DNA of 33,169 nucleotides from Planctomycetia bacterium (GTDB lineage Bacteria; Planctomycetota; UBA1135; UBA2386): assembly GCA_005776365.1 (NCBI GenBank), contig SXPK01000230.1, positions 1 to 33,169 on the forward strand, read 5' to 3'. Shown here in pieces: positions 1-9,988 of the stretch. Position numbers and translations under genes: made by a program. Numbering within the stretch: the stretch's first letter is position 1; each line of letters opens with the position of its first letter. The notes beneath the pieces are model-generated. The model did no database searches. It was not told the origin of the DNA and was given only the letters and a program-made list of their open reading frames with translations.

Positions 1-2
1 CC

Positions 3-3077
<3,075 letters not shown>

Positions 3078-3364
3078 GGGGCGCGCGGGCGGGCGATGGT
3101 GGCGACGCGCTTGTGCGATTTCGCTTCGGTTCTCGATGGCGGAGCGGCGGGGCGAGGTTGGCTGCAGCGGTGAGCTCGCCGATCAGCAGGCACGCAAGAC
3201 CAGGTGCCATGGTGGTCTCGCTGCAGGTTGCGGGCATAGGTTCGCGACGCCTCTGGCCCCCTTCGCCCGCAAGGAAGCCATTCGCACCTGACGCAACGCT
3301 CGCCGGTCCTCGCCAGTGCCCTGCTGTCTTACCGAAGGACCACACGGCGGGCATGGACGAGTTC
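3078..3364. other. Intergenic region without a recognised gene
   Basis: This stretch separates the propeller gene from the beta-helix gene. Overlapping frames are open on both strands, but none has a convincing start, signal peptide or family resemblance; GC-rich codon bias explains them. No clear promoter hexamers or U-tailed hairpin were found. The plus-strand frame continuing from 3074 is open through here, but its translation before the signal peptide looks like random GC-rich sequence. Confidence 0.5.
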
Positions 3365-4603
3365 ATGCGCCTGCCTAGGCTTGCTCGGATGGATTTCCTT
3401 CGTGCGATGTGCTGCTTGGTCGCCGCGGCCTTTGTCGCGTCCGCCGCCGCCCAAACCACGCGCGTCGTCGGCCCCGCGGGCCTGCCGCAGATCCGCGATG
3501 CGCTCGCGCTGTCGCAACCGGGCGACACCGTGCTCGTGCAATCAGGAACCTACGCGCACTTCGAGTTGACGGTCCCGGTGACAGTGCGCGCCATCCAGCC
3601 CGGCACGGTCGACGTCGCCTACGATCCAGCGATCGCGGGGCCTGGTTGCCTCAACACTTCCTTGTGCGCGGCCTTCCAAGGCCCGACGCGGTTGCTGCCT
3701 CCCGCGGGAACGACGGCGCATCTCGTTGGCTTGCGGTTTGTGCCCAATACGGTGCCCGCGGTTGCCGGCATCATCGTGCGGCATCGCGTGCTGGTGACGA
3801 GCGGACGCGTGGTGTTCGACCAGTGTGAACTGCGCGCCACGGGTATCTCGTCGCTGATCGTGCAGAACGCGACCACGCACCTGCTCGGCTGCGTCGTTGA
3901 GGGCATCGGGCCCTTTGATCTGACGCATGGGTGCGTGTTGCAGTCGTCGTCGATGACGGCGGTGTCGACTTCCTTTGTCGGTGGCGCGGCATTGTCCGCG
4001 GGGTTTCAGCCGGGCGTCGGCATCGTGCTCACGCAATCGCGGTTGCATGCGAGCGCGATCTCGTCGCGCGGCGGCGATCATGCCTTTGGCGGCGTCGGCG
4101 GCGCGGCTTTGTCGTGCGACGGAGCGAGCCAGTTTGACGTCTCGGATAGCGCATTCATCGCGGGGCTTGGCGGCAGCGCGTGTCCGCTGACGGGCCTGGG
4201 TGTCGCCAGCAGCCGGGCCGCGCGATCGCAGGTGGGGCAGGGTCCGATCTGCGCTGTGCCGCTCGCGGCCAACGTCACCGGGGTGAGTCGGCCGGCGCCC
4301 ATCGTGGTGGGCCTCCCGTTTTCGGTGGCGGCGACGACGGGACCCTTGGATCCGGTGGCCTACTTTGCCGCGCTGCAACTTGGCACTGCGGTGGTCGCAA
4401 ACGTGCGCGAGCGCGTGTCGCTCGAACTCGGCAGCGTGTTCTTGGTGGGAGTCCTCACTGCGGACAGCACTGGCTCTTCGGTCGCGACGTGGAACGTGCC
4501 GAGTGACCCGCAGCTCGTGGGTCTGCAACTCTGGGTGCAGGCGCTCTCCGGGACTGCGCCGCCATTCTCGCTATCGCCGCCGGTCGGCTCGATTCTGCGG
4601 TAG
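3365..4603 (+). CDS. Secreted beta-helix-like protein
   Basis: The frame is open from 3074, but the first plausible start gives a Sec signal peptide: MRLPRLARMDFLRAMCCLVA, then AAFVASAAAQ, with cleavage likely after AAAQ. ATG at 3365 is preferred because it gives a basic n-region; ATG 3353 and 3389 are in frame and also possible. No strong Shine-Dalgarno sequence decides between them. The mature start holds the phrase 'IRDALALSQPGDTVLVQSGTY', typical of secreted pectin-lyase-like right-handed beta-helix proteins, followed by about 250 residues of short beta-repeats with many Gly, Val and Ser. The last ~110 residues look like the beta-sandwich tail common in large secreted planctomycete proteins. 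No catalytic residues are identifiable. The role is unknown, probably surface or extracellular. Confidence 0.75.
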   Translation: MRLPRLARMDFLRAMCCLVAAAFVASAAAQTTRVVGPAGLPQIRDALALSQPGDTVLVQSGTYAHFELTVPVTVRAIQPGTVDVAYDPAIAGPGCLNTSLCAAFQGPTRLLPPAGTTAHLVGLRFVPNTVPAVAGIIVRHRVLVTSGRVVFDQCELRATGISSLIVQNATTHLLGCVVEGIGPFDLTHGCVLQSSSMTAVSTSFVGGAALSAGFQPGVGIVLTQSRLHASAISSRGGDHAFGGVGGAALSCDGASQFDVSDSAFIAGLGGSACPLTGLGVASSRAARSQVGQGPICAVPLAANVTGVSRPAPIVVGLPFSVAATTGPLDPVAYFAALQLGTAVVANVRERVSLELGSVFLVGVLTADSTGSSVATWNVPSDPQLVGLQLWVQALSGTAPPFSLSPPVGSILR

Positions 4604-4645
4604 CGAAGGGTGCCGTTGGCGCGTGAGTCGCGCACGAGTCGCCCA

Positions 4646-4849
4646 CTATTCCCGCGCGAGGACCATCATGACCCCGGTCGCGATCGCAGCCACGAGCGCG
4701 GCGACGCATCGAAGCGCCAGCGTTGCGATCGCCATGCGCGAGGCGTCCGGGTCGCCGCCCGAATACCACCCGACCAGCAGTTCCATCGCGTCATGCCACG
4801 CAATCCAGAGGCAGGCGATCAAGAACGCGATTTCCAGAGCAGTGCGCAT
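4646..4849 (-). CDS. Small two-helix membrane protein behind cstA
   Basis: This is a 67-residue protein with ATG at 4849 and TAG at 4646, starting 5 bp after the cstA stop codon, so it is almost certainly co-transcribed. It has two hydrophobic helices, about residues 4-26 (LEIAFLIACLWIAW) and 42-63 (ATLALRCVAALVAAIATGVM), joined by a short acidic linker (GGDPDAS). In E. coli a small soluble protein (YbdD/YjiX) follows cstA-family genes. This one is of similar length and position but is a membrane protein without that family's sequence. A role as a transporter partner is inference from position only. It ends 43 bp from the convergent beta-helix gene. Confidence 0.7.
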   Translation of the reverse strand: MRTALEIAFLIACLWIAWHDAMELLVGWYSGGDPDASRMAIATLALRCVAALVAAIATGVMMVLARE

Positions 4850-4854
4850 CGGGA

Positions 4855-6546
4855 TCAGGCCACCTTCGATCGTCCGCGCCAGAGCACGGACGCCAACGCT
4901 TCAAACGTGATCCACGCTGCCAGCGCGAGCAGCACGATGCCGACGGACAGCATCACCTGGTTGGGCGCGTTGCCGATCTGCAGCACGAGCGCGGATGCGG
5001 TCATGCCCATCATGAACACCATCGGGATCGCGACCAGCCACTGCAGCAGCTTGGGTTTGCCGGTCTTGGTGAGCCACAGCACGAGGCCGGTCAGCGTGAG
5101 GCCGGCGAGCAGTTGATTGGTCGAGCCGAATAGCGGCCAGATCACCTGGTAGGCGGGGATGACCTTGCCCGATGGGTCTCTGGCCGTCTGGGCGACAAAC
5201 CAAAACGGCAGGCCGAGCGAGAGCAGGGTGCCGATGATGCCACCGGTGCGCGTGCGCCAGCCGGTGAACTCGGTGAACAGGTAGCGCGCAAGTCGCGTCG
5301 CGACGTCGAGGGTGTCGTAGACGAAGGTCGCAAACGCGAGCATGCCAAAGGTGACTGCGAACTGCAGCGGCACCGAGAGTTCGTGCAGGAAGCGGCCGAT
5401 GCCGACGCCGAAGATCTTGTCGGGCGGCTGCTTTGCCAGCGCGCTGTCCGCAGGCAGCATCATGACTGTCGACAGCGCGAGAACCGCGACGACGCCTTCG
5501 AGCAGCATGCCGCCGTAGCCGACGAGTCGCGCGTCGGTCTCCTTGTCGACTTGCTTGCTCGTCGTGCCCGAACACACGAGGCCGTGAAAGCCGCTGCACG
5601 CGCCGCACGCGATCGTGATGAACAAGAACGGCACGAGCGGCATGCCGGGCTTGGGTTCGAAGGCCTTGAACGACGGCCAGCCGATGTCGGGCGACATCAC
5701 GAACAGGCCGATCAGTCCGCCGATCAGTGTGATGTAGAGAAAGAAGCCGCCGAGGTATCCGCGCGGCTGGAGTAGGAGCCACACCGGCAACACCGACGCG
5801 ATCGCGCAGTAGCCGAGAATGAGCCAGGCCCAGTGCAGCGATGGGATGTCGCCCGCCGCGGCAAAATCGATCGGCAGGCGCGGGCCGAGCCAGATCGCGA
5901 GCCCGACGAGCGGCACGAACACGAGGGTCGACAGCCACAGGGGCCAGCGAAACCTCCGCACGACGAGGCCCATCGCGAGGCTCACCAGGAGATACATCAT
6001 CGAGCTCGAGGCGACGCCGGCGCCCGAGATCGTGAGCTTGCCGCCCTCGGCTTCGGGGAGCGCGATGTCGAGCAGCTCGGTGAAGGCGCGCGCCGTGACG
6101 TCGGTGAAGGCGATGATCACGTAGACCAGCGCGAGCCAGATGTAGATGGTGAAGACGCGGAAGCTGCGGCCGTTGAGGTTCTCTTTGACGATGCCGGCGA
6201 TCGAGCGGGCGCCGTGGCGCATCGAGCCTACGAGCGCCGAGAAGTCGTGCATCGAGCCGATGAAGATGCAGCCGAGCACGATCCACCAGAGCGCTGGCTC
6301 CCAACCGAACATCGACGCGGCAAAGATCGGCCCGGCGATCGGTCCGGCGGCCGAGATCGCCGAGAAGTGCTGCGACAGCAGGTAGAACTTCTTCGTCGGC
6401 ACGAAGTCGTTGCCGTCCTCGCAGGCATGCGCTGGCGTGGTGGCCTTGGCATCCAGCAAGAACAGCCGCGACAGCATGCGCCCGTAGAACGCGTAGGCCG
6501 CGGCAAAGGCGAGGAGCACGCAAAGGACGATCGCGGCGAGCGACAT
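4855..6546 (-). CDS. cstA: Carbon starvation CstA-family transporter
   Basis: This 563-residue inner-membrane protein has about 14-16 hydrophobic segments. The start is placed at ATG 6546 (MSLAAIVLCVLLAFAAAYAF), giving the usual short N-terminus before TM1; a TTG at 6573 would add nine unlikely residues. Family hallmarks are visible: F-x-P-T-K-K-F-Y-L-L near residue 50, the signature QHFSAISAAGPIAGPIFAAS, FGWEPALWWIVLGCIFIGSMHDF, and late GSTNQLLAGLTL. It is shorter than E. coli CstA (~700 aa) but within the range of the bacterial family. CstA and its paralogue BtsT take up pyruvate and possibly peptides when carbon is scarce; the exact substrate here cannot be read. It is followed 5 bp later by a small membrane protein and is divergent from coaBC. 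Confidence 0.95.
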   Translation of the reverse strand: MSLAAIVLCVLLAFAAAYAFYGRMLSRLFLLDAKATTPAHACEDGNDFVPTKKFYLLSQHFSAISAAGPIAGPIFAASMFGWEPALWWIVLGCIFIGSMHDFSALVGSMRHGARSIAGIVKENLNGRSFRVFTIYIWLALVYVIIAFTDVTARAFTELLDIALPEAEGGKLTISGAGVASSSMMYLLVSLAMGLVVRRFRWPLWLSTLVFVPLVGLAIWLGPRLPIDFAAAGDIPSLHWAWLILGYCAIASVLPVWLLLQPRGYLGGFFLYITLIGGLIGLFVMSPDIGWPSFKAFEPKPGMPLVPFLFITIACGACSGFHGLVCSGTTSKQVDKETDARLVGYGGMLLEGVVAVLALSTVMMLPADSALAKQPPDKIFGVGIGRFLHELSVPLQFAVTFGMLAFATFVYDTLDVATRLARYLFTEFTGWRTRTGGIIGTLLSLGLPFWFVAQTARDPSGKVIPAYQVIWPLFGSTNQLLAGLTLTGLVLWLTKTGKPKLLQWLVAIPMVFMMGMTASALVLQIGNAPNQVMLSVGIVLLALAAWITFEALASVLWRGRSKVA

Positions 6547-6918
6547 GGAGGCGCAGCATGGAGCAATGCGCAATCTCGCTCAACGACGCAGCGCGCAAGA
6601 GCGGGTCCTGCAGCCGACGCCATGCCCTGCAGCGAGTTCGCTCGCGATTCGGATCGCCGCAGACGACCGATGGCCGCGACGGTCACCAGTGGGTTCTTCG
6701 CCAAGGCTGGCCCTTTGGTCGAGACCGCGGAAGCGTGGCGGGCTCGCTCGCGCGCCTCTTGCGATTGCTCGCTCTGGACTCGCAACTGGGGCGGATGCGG
6801 TTTGGCCTGGTGAGCCGAGCGCCGCGGTGCCCGGCGAATGCTGTGCGTGTTGTTCCTCAGCGATGCTGCATGCCGCAGGCAATGCTATAACTTTGCCCTT
6901 CCGTCAACGGCTCTTCGC
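6547..6918. other. Divergent intergenic region between cstA and coaBC
   Basis: These 372 bp separate two divergently transcribed genes and should hold both promoters. Overlapping ORFs exist on both strands (for example 6558-6890 plus and 6580-6882 minus), but they have no recognisable motif, signal peptide or family and look like bias-driven shadows. The only promoter-like element I can point to is the AT-rich TGCTATAAC at 6883-6891, facing coaBC. No convincing cstA promoter, CRP-like site or riboswitch was found. Confidence 0.5.
6883..6891 (+). promoter_or_regulatory. Candidate extended -10 element upstream of coaBC
   Basis: TGCTATAAC matches an extended -10 (TGn then TATAAt with one mismatch). 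It lies 27 nt before the ATG at 6919 and stands out in GC-rich DNA. No good -35 lies 16-18 nt upstream, which extended -10 promoters can tolerate. It implies a leader of about 20 nt, consistent with the absence of a Shine-Dalgarno sequence. Confidence 0.35.
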
Positions 6919-8172
6919 ATGCACGACTGGGACTTCACCCCGCCTCCGCCATCTCCGCTCGGTGACCACGACGTGGCTCTGGTCGGCAATCGCCTCGTCG
7001 GCAAGCGAGTGGCGCTGCTGCTGTCGGGCGGCATCGCCTGCATCAAGACGCCGATGCTCGCGCGCGCGCTGCGGCGACAAGGGGCCGAAGTGGTCGCGTT
7101 TGCGAGCGACGAAGCGCTGCGCTATGTCACCGAGGACGCTCTCGCGTGGTGCACCGACCGGCCGATTGTGAAGCACCTGACGGCGCAGGCCGAACACCTG
7201 TCGGATCGGTCGCCCTTCGACGCCTATCTCGTCGCGCCCGCGACCTACAACACGATCAACAAGCTCCGCTACGGCATCGCCGACAGCGTGGTGACCTCGG
7301 TGCTGGCGTCGGCGCTCGGCCGCATGGAACGCGGGCAGGCGGCGGTGCTGGTCGCGCCGACCATGCACGGCACGATGCACACGGCGATCCTCACGGAGTC
7401 CTTGCGTTGGCTCGATGCTCACGGCGTGCGCGTGATTCCGCCGCGGATGCAGAACGGCAAGCACAACCTGCCCGACGAAGAACTGCTCGTCGCCGAAGTG
7501 TGCCGCGCCACTTCGACGTCCAAGCTGAAGGGGCAACCGATTCTCGTCACCGGCGGCCCGACGCCGGTGCCGATCGACAACGTGCGCCGCATCGTCAATC
7601 GCTTCACTGGCAGGCTCGGCTACGAGATCGCAATGGAGTTGCACCTGCGCGGCGCTGACGTGCAGTTCGTGATCGGCGGGGCGTCGCTGCGGCCGCCGGA
7701 GTGGCTCCCGCATACGCGCGCCTCGACCTACGACGAATACCTCGCCGCGGTGATGACCCGACTGGCAGAACGGCCGACGCGTTGCGGCATCTTCTCGGCA
7801 GCCGTCGCGGACTACCGGCCCGACAAGGTCGCCCCCGGCAAGATCCCGTCCGGCGGCGCGCTCAAAGAACTGCGTTTCGTCGAGACCAAAAAGGTCATCG
7901 AAGAAGTGCGGCGCGCGCACCCGGGCCTATTCATGGTCACCTTCAAGTATCAGGAAGGCATTTCGCACGAGGCGCTCATCGAGCTGGCGCGCGAGCGCGT
8001 GCGGCGCGGCGACAGGCTGGTCGTCGCCAATCGCGGTGAAGAGACGGGGCCGCACGGCGAACAAGTCGCTCACTTCGTCACTGCCGCGAAGGATACGCAA
8101 CGGGTGGTCGGCAAACGCGAGATCGCCTGCGCGCTCGCGGACCAGCTGGAGTCGTCGTTGGGCAAGGCCTGA
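6919..8172 (+). CDS. coaBC: Bifunctional phosphopantothenoylcysteine decarboxylase / phosphopantothenate-cysteine ligase
   Basis: This 417-residue cytosolic flavoprotein catalyses two steps of coenzyme A synthesis. ATG 6919 (MHDWDFTPP) is chosen; upstream in-frame residues look non-coding. The N-terminal CoaC domain (~28-195) has the FMN-fold opening KRVALLLSGGIACIKT, His93 at the position of the catalytic His, and PATYNT (107-112) matching PASANT. However, the PxMNxxMW motif reads PTMHGTMH (147-154), and the Cys-bearing substrate flap (LACGxxGxGRM) is replaced by a short NGKHNLPDEE segment. The C-terminal CoaB domain (~203-417) has TGGPTPVPID, NRFTGRLGY (Asn227), AAVADYRP (294-301), a Lys at 308 and VVANRG. 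The His variant and the GKxxLPD flap recall archaeal CoaBC from memory. No other CoaBC is present in the window to compare. Confidence 0.88.
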   Translation: MHDWDFTPPPPSPLGDHDVALVGNRLVGKRVALLLSGGIACIKTPMLARALRRQGAEVVAFASDEALRYVTEDALAWCTDRPIVKHLTAQAEHLSDRSPFDAYLVAPATYNTINKLRYGIADSVVTSVLASALGRMERGQAAVLVAPTMHGTMHTAILTESLRWLDAHGVRVIPPRMQNGKHNLPDEELLVAEVCRATSTSKLKGQPILVTGGPTPVPIDNVRRIVNRFTGRLGYEIAMELHLRGADVQFVIGGASLRPPEWLPHTRASTYDEYLAAVMTRLAERPTRCGIFSAAVADYRPDKVAPGKIPSGGALKELRFVETKKVIEEVRRAHPGLFMVTFKYQEGISHEALIELARERVRRGDRLVVANRGEETGPHGEQVAHFVTAAKDTQRVVGKREIACALADQLESSLGKA

Positions 8173-8383
8173 GCCACGCTCCCTTTGGCAGAACTGCAGT
8201 TGCGTCGTCGCTTCTGCATCAGCGCAAGGGGCGCACGACCGCATGGTGGTGAGACGAATCGCGTTTCAACAAGGCGCCGAGGATCGACTGGCTGCAGTGA
8301 CGCAGCCGTGCTTTCACGGGCTGTCAGCCCGCAATGGGCCAAGGTGCGAGGGTGGCGGCGCGCGGCGGCGACGGCACAATGCG
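8173..8383. other. Intergenic region coaBC - mutarotase
   Basis: This 211-bp gap separates two plus-strand genes. It contains one clear palindrome at 8317-8331, annotated separately. Frames are open across it on both strands, but none carries recognisable protein features. No U-tract follows the palindrome. Confidence 0.4.
8317..8331. repeat. Perfect palindrome CGGGCT-GTC-AGCCCG
   Basis: A 6-bp inverted repeat with a 3-nt spacer lies about 145 bp after coaBC and 53 bp before the mutarotase ATG. Short palindromes of the CGGGCTGnCAGCCCG type recur between genes in some planctomycete genomes (from memory). It could be a dispersed intergenic repeat or a weak RNA hairpin. With no T-run it is not a classical intrinsic terminator. 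Confidence 0.45.
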
Positions 8384-9211
8384 ATGGTGCACGATCTCGA
8401 ATGGATCCACCTGCGCCTTTCTGACGTCGCGATCCAGGGCGCGCAGGTGACACGTTGGGCCCCGCGCGGCGACGACGCGCTATTTCTGAGTCGCCTCACG
8501 AAGTTCGAGCCAGGGGTGCCGATTCGCGGCGGCATCCCGATCGTCTTCCCTTGGTTTGGCGAGGACGTGCAGCGGCGGGGTCCATCGCACGGCTTTGCGC
8601 GGCGCCTGCCATGGAACGTGGTCTCCAGCGGTGCAGCGCGGACCGGCGGCGACGAAGGCGTGCTGCTCGAACTCGTCGACAATGACGCGACGCGCGCGCA
8701 GTGGCCGCATCGCTTTCGTGCGACTCTCGATGTCGTGTTTGGCGAAGAGTTGTCGGTCGCGTTCACGGTGGAGAATCGCGATCGCGAGCCGTTTTCGTTC
8801 GAAGCCTTGCTGCACACCTACCTGCGCGTCGGCGACGTGCGGCAGTGCTCGCTCGATGGGCTCGAGGACGCCTGGTGCTTCGACAAGACGAAGGGCAACG
8901 CGCTGGCGCAGATGGGCACCGGGCCGATCCGCTTCGATGGCGAGTGCGATCGAACCTTCTGCGGCAACGAGTCGACCTGCGTGGTCACGGACCCCGTGCT
9001 GCGCCGCACGCTGACGGTCCTCAAGGAAGGCGCGCGCTCGACGGTGGTCTGGACCCCTGGAGCCACCCGCGCCGCCCAGTTGCCCGACCTCGGCGACAAC
9101 TGGCCACAGTTTCTGTGCGTCGAGAGTGGCAACGTGATGGACGACGCGGTCCTGCTCGCGCCATCCGAACGGCATGTCATGCGCGTGCGGATCGAGTGCG
9201 CAACGGCGTGA
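8384..9211 (+). CDS. D-hexose-6-phosphate mutarotase (aldose 1-epimerase-like)
   Basis: This is a 275-residue galactose-mutarotase-fold protein. ATG 8384 (MVHDLEWIHL) is the first sensible start; the open frame extends upstream to 8036 inside coaBC but is non-coding. Family marks: RGGIPIVFPWFG (48-59), HGFAR (69-73), a histidine in LLHTYLRVGD (His144) and the late glutamate in FLCVESGNV (Glu247). Together these give the His/Glu acid-base arrangement of the YeaD/hexose-6-phosphate mutarotase family, which interconverts alpha and beta anomers of glucose-6-phosphate and related sugars in the cytosol. No signal peptide is present. It is probably expressed separately from coaBC, 211 bp upstream, and it converges on a small minus-strand gene ending 15 bp away. 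Confidence 0.9.
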   Translation: MVHDLEWIHLRLSDVAIQGAQVTRWAPRGDDALFLSRLTKFEPGVPIRGGIPIVFPWFGEDVQRRGPSHGFARRLPWNVVSSGAARTGGDEGVLLELVDNDATRAQWPHRFRATLDVVFGEELSVAFTVENRDREPFSFEALLHTYLRVGDVRQCSLDGLEDAWCFDKTKGNALAQMGTGPIRFDGECDRTFCGNESTCVVTDPVLRRTLTVLKEGARSTVVWTPGATRAAQLPDLGDNWPQFLCVESGNVMDDAVLLAPSERHVMRVRIECATA

Positions 9212-9226
9212 AGGGCGCCGCAGGGC

Positions 9227-9460
9227 TCAGCCCGGCGGTTGCCTGCCACTGAGCTTGCGTGCGTGGTCGACGAGTCGACCGAGCGTCTCGACGCACGGAT
9301 CGCAGTTGCTGCCGCAGCACCAGCGCCAGTCGTCGTCAGGCTTGTCGACGTGCTGTAGCGCGAACTGCACGCAGCCCTCTTCGACGCCATCCCGGACGCA
9401 GTGCTCCTTGAGCGCCGCCTCCAGCGCAGCCCCGGCAAGCGGCAACTCTGGCTCGCTCAC
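9227..9460 (-). CDS. Small Cys-rich protein (CC-x3-C-x2-C), coupled to the PPIase gene
   Basis: This is a 77-residue protein with a GTG start at 9460 and TGA at 9227. The start overlaps the PPIase stop as GTGA, the pattern of translational coupling. It has six cysteines: C21, C30 and the cluster CCGSNCDPCV (48-57). That cluster closely resembles the 'oxidoreductase-like protein N-terminal' motif CCxSGCxxCV found in small bacterial and mitochondrial proteins, and suggests metal (Zn or Fe-S) or redox chemistry. No signal peptide is seen, so it is probably cytosolic. The ORF is easily missed because a much longer bias-driven frame runs through it from 12625. The coupling to a parvulin lipoprotein is unexplained. 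Confidence 0.72.
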   Translation of the reverse strand: MSEPELPLAGAALEAALKEHCVRDGVEEGCVQFALQHVDKPDDDWRWCCGSNCDPCVETLGRLVDHARKLSGRQPPG

Positions 9461-9909
9461 TTCACGCGCTTGATGATGTGCCAGCCAAAGGGGCTCGCAT
9501 TCTGGTCCCATGGCGCGACGCCGATCTCGCCGACGGCGAGGCGGAAGCCGACGTCGCCAAAGCCCTTGACCATCTGCATGCGGCCCGCCTTGGTCATCGG
9601 GTATTCGCCCGGCCCGCCATCGTTGCTGTGCTGCTTCATCAACGCCTTGAAGTCGGCACCGCCCAAGGCCTCTTTCCAGACCTGCTCGGCCAGGACCTTC
9701 GCCTCGTCCTTGCTGCGCGTGACGCCCTGGATGTTCGGCGCACCCTGGAATGCGATCAGCACGTGCTGCACGGTGATCGATTCGTCCTTGTGCTCGGTCT
9801 TGGCCATCAGCGCCTTGATGGAATCGTCCATCGAGGCGTTGGCCGCAGAACCGCCGCAGGCGGCGAGGAGGATGGTGAACACGAACGCGACTGCGGTGGA
9901 AGCACGCAT
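9457..9909 (-). CDS. Parvulin-type peptidyl-prolyl isomerase lipoprotein
   Basis: This 150-residue protein starts at ATG 9909; longer in-frame starts only add non-coding residues. The N-terminus MRASTAVAFVFTILLAACGG is a lipoprotein signal peptide with lipobox LAAC (Cys18), so the protein is predicted to be lipid-anchored outside the cytoplasm. A short linker leads to a single parvulin (rotamase) domain from about residue 45 to the end: VQHVLIAF, then a helix with DEAKVLAEQV, FKALMKQHSNDG, GVAPWDQNASPFGWHIIKRV. The terminal 'FGWHIIK' is a strong parvulin mark. It probably folds exported proteins. It is divergent from the fucosidase (79 bp shared upstream region) and overlaps the next gene by 4 bp. 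The length suits a minimal single-domain parvulin. Confidence 0.9.
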   Translation of the reverse strand: MRASTAVAFVFTILLAACGGSAANASMDDSIKALMAKTEHKDESITVQHVLIAFQGAPNIQGVTRSKDEAKVLAEQVWKEALGGADFKALMKQHSNDGGPGEYPMTKAGRMQMVKGFGDVGFRLAVGEIGVAPWDQNASPFGWHIIKRVK

Positions 9910-9988
9910 GGGCGCGAACGCTACGGGGCGCGCGCCGCGGAGCAACAGCGCGCATGGAACCGCGCCGCGCCTTCGCTCCAATGCGACG

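Noticed and set aside
4619-4633. GCGCG-TGAGT-CGCGC hairpin between the convergent beta-helix and cstA-linked genes as terminator
   Set aside because: The stem is only 5 bp and has no T-run on either strand; expected by chance in GC-rich DNA.
6632-6645. GCGAG-TTCG-CTCGC stem with a UUCG loop in the cstA-coaBC gap
   Set aside because: A 5-bp stem far from either gene start, with no second element; likely chance.
6228-6785. 185-residue minus-strand frame overlapping the cstA start
   Set aside because: It overlaps well-supported cstA codons in another frame and has no recognisable features.
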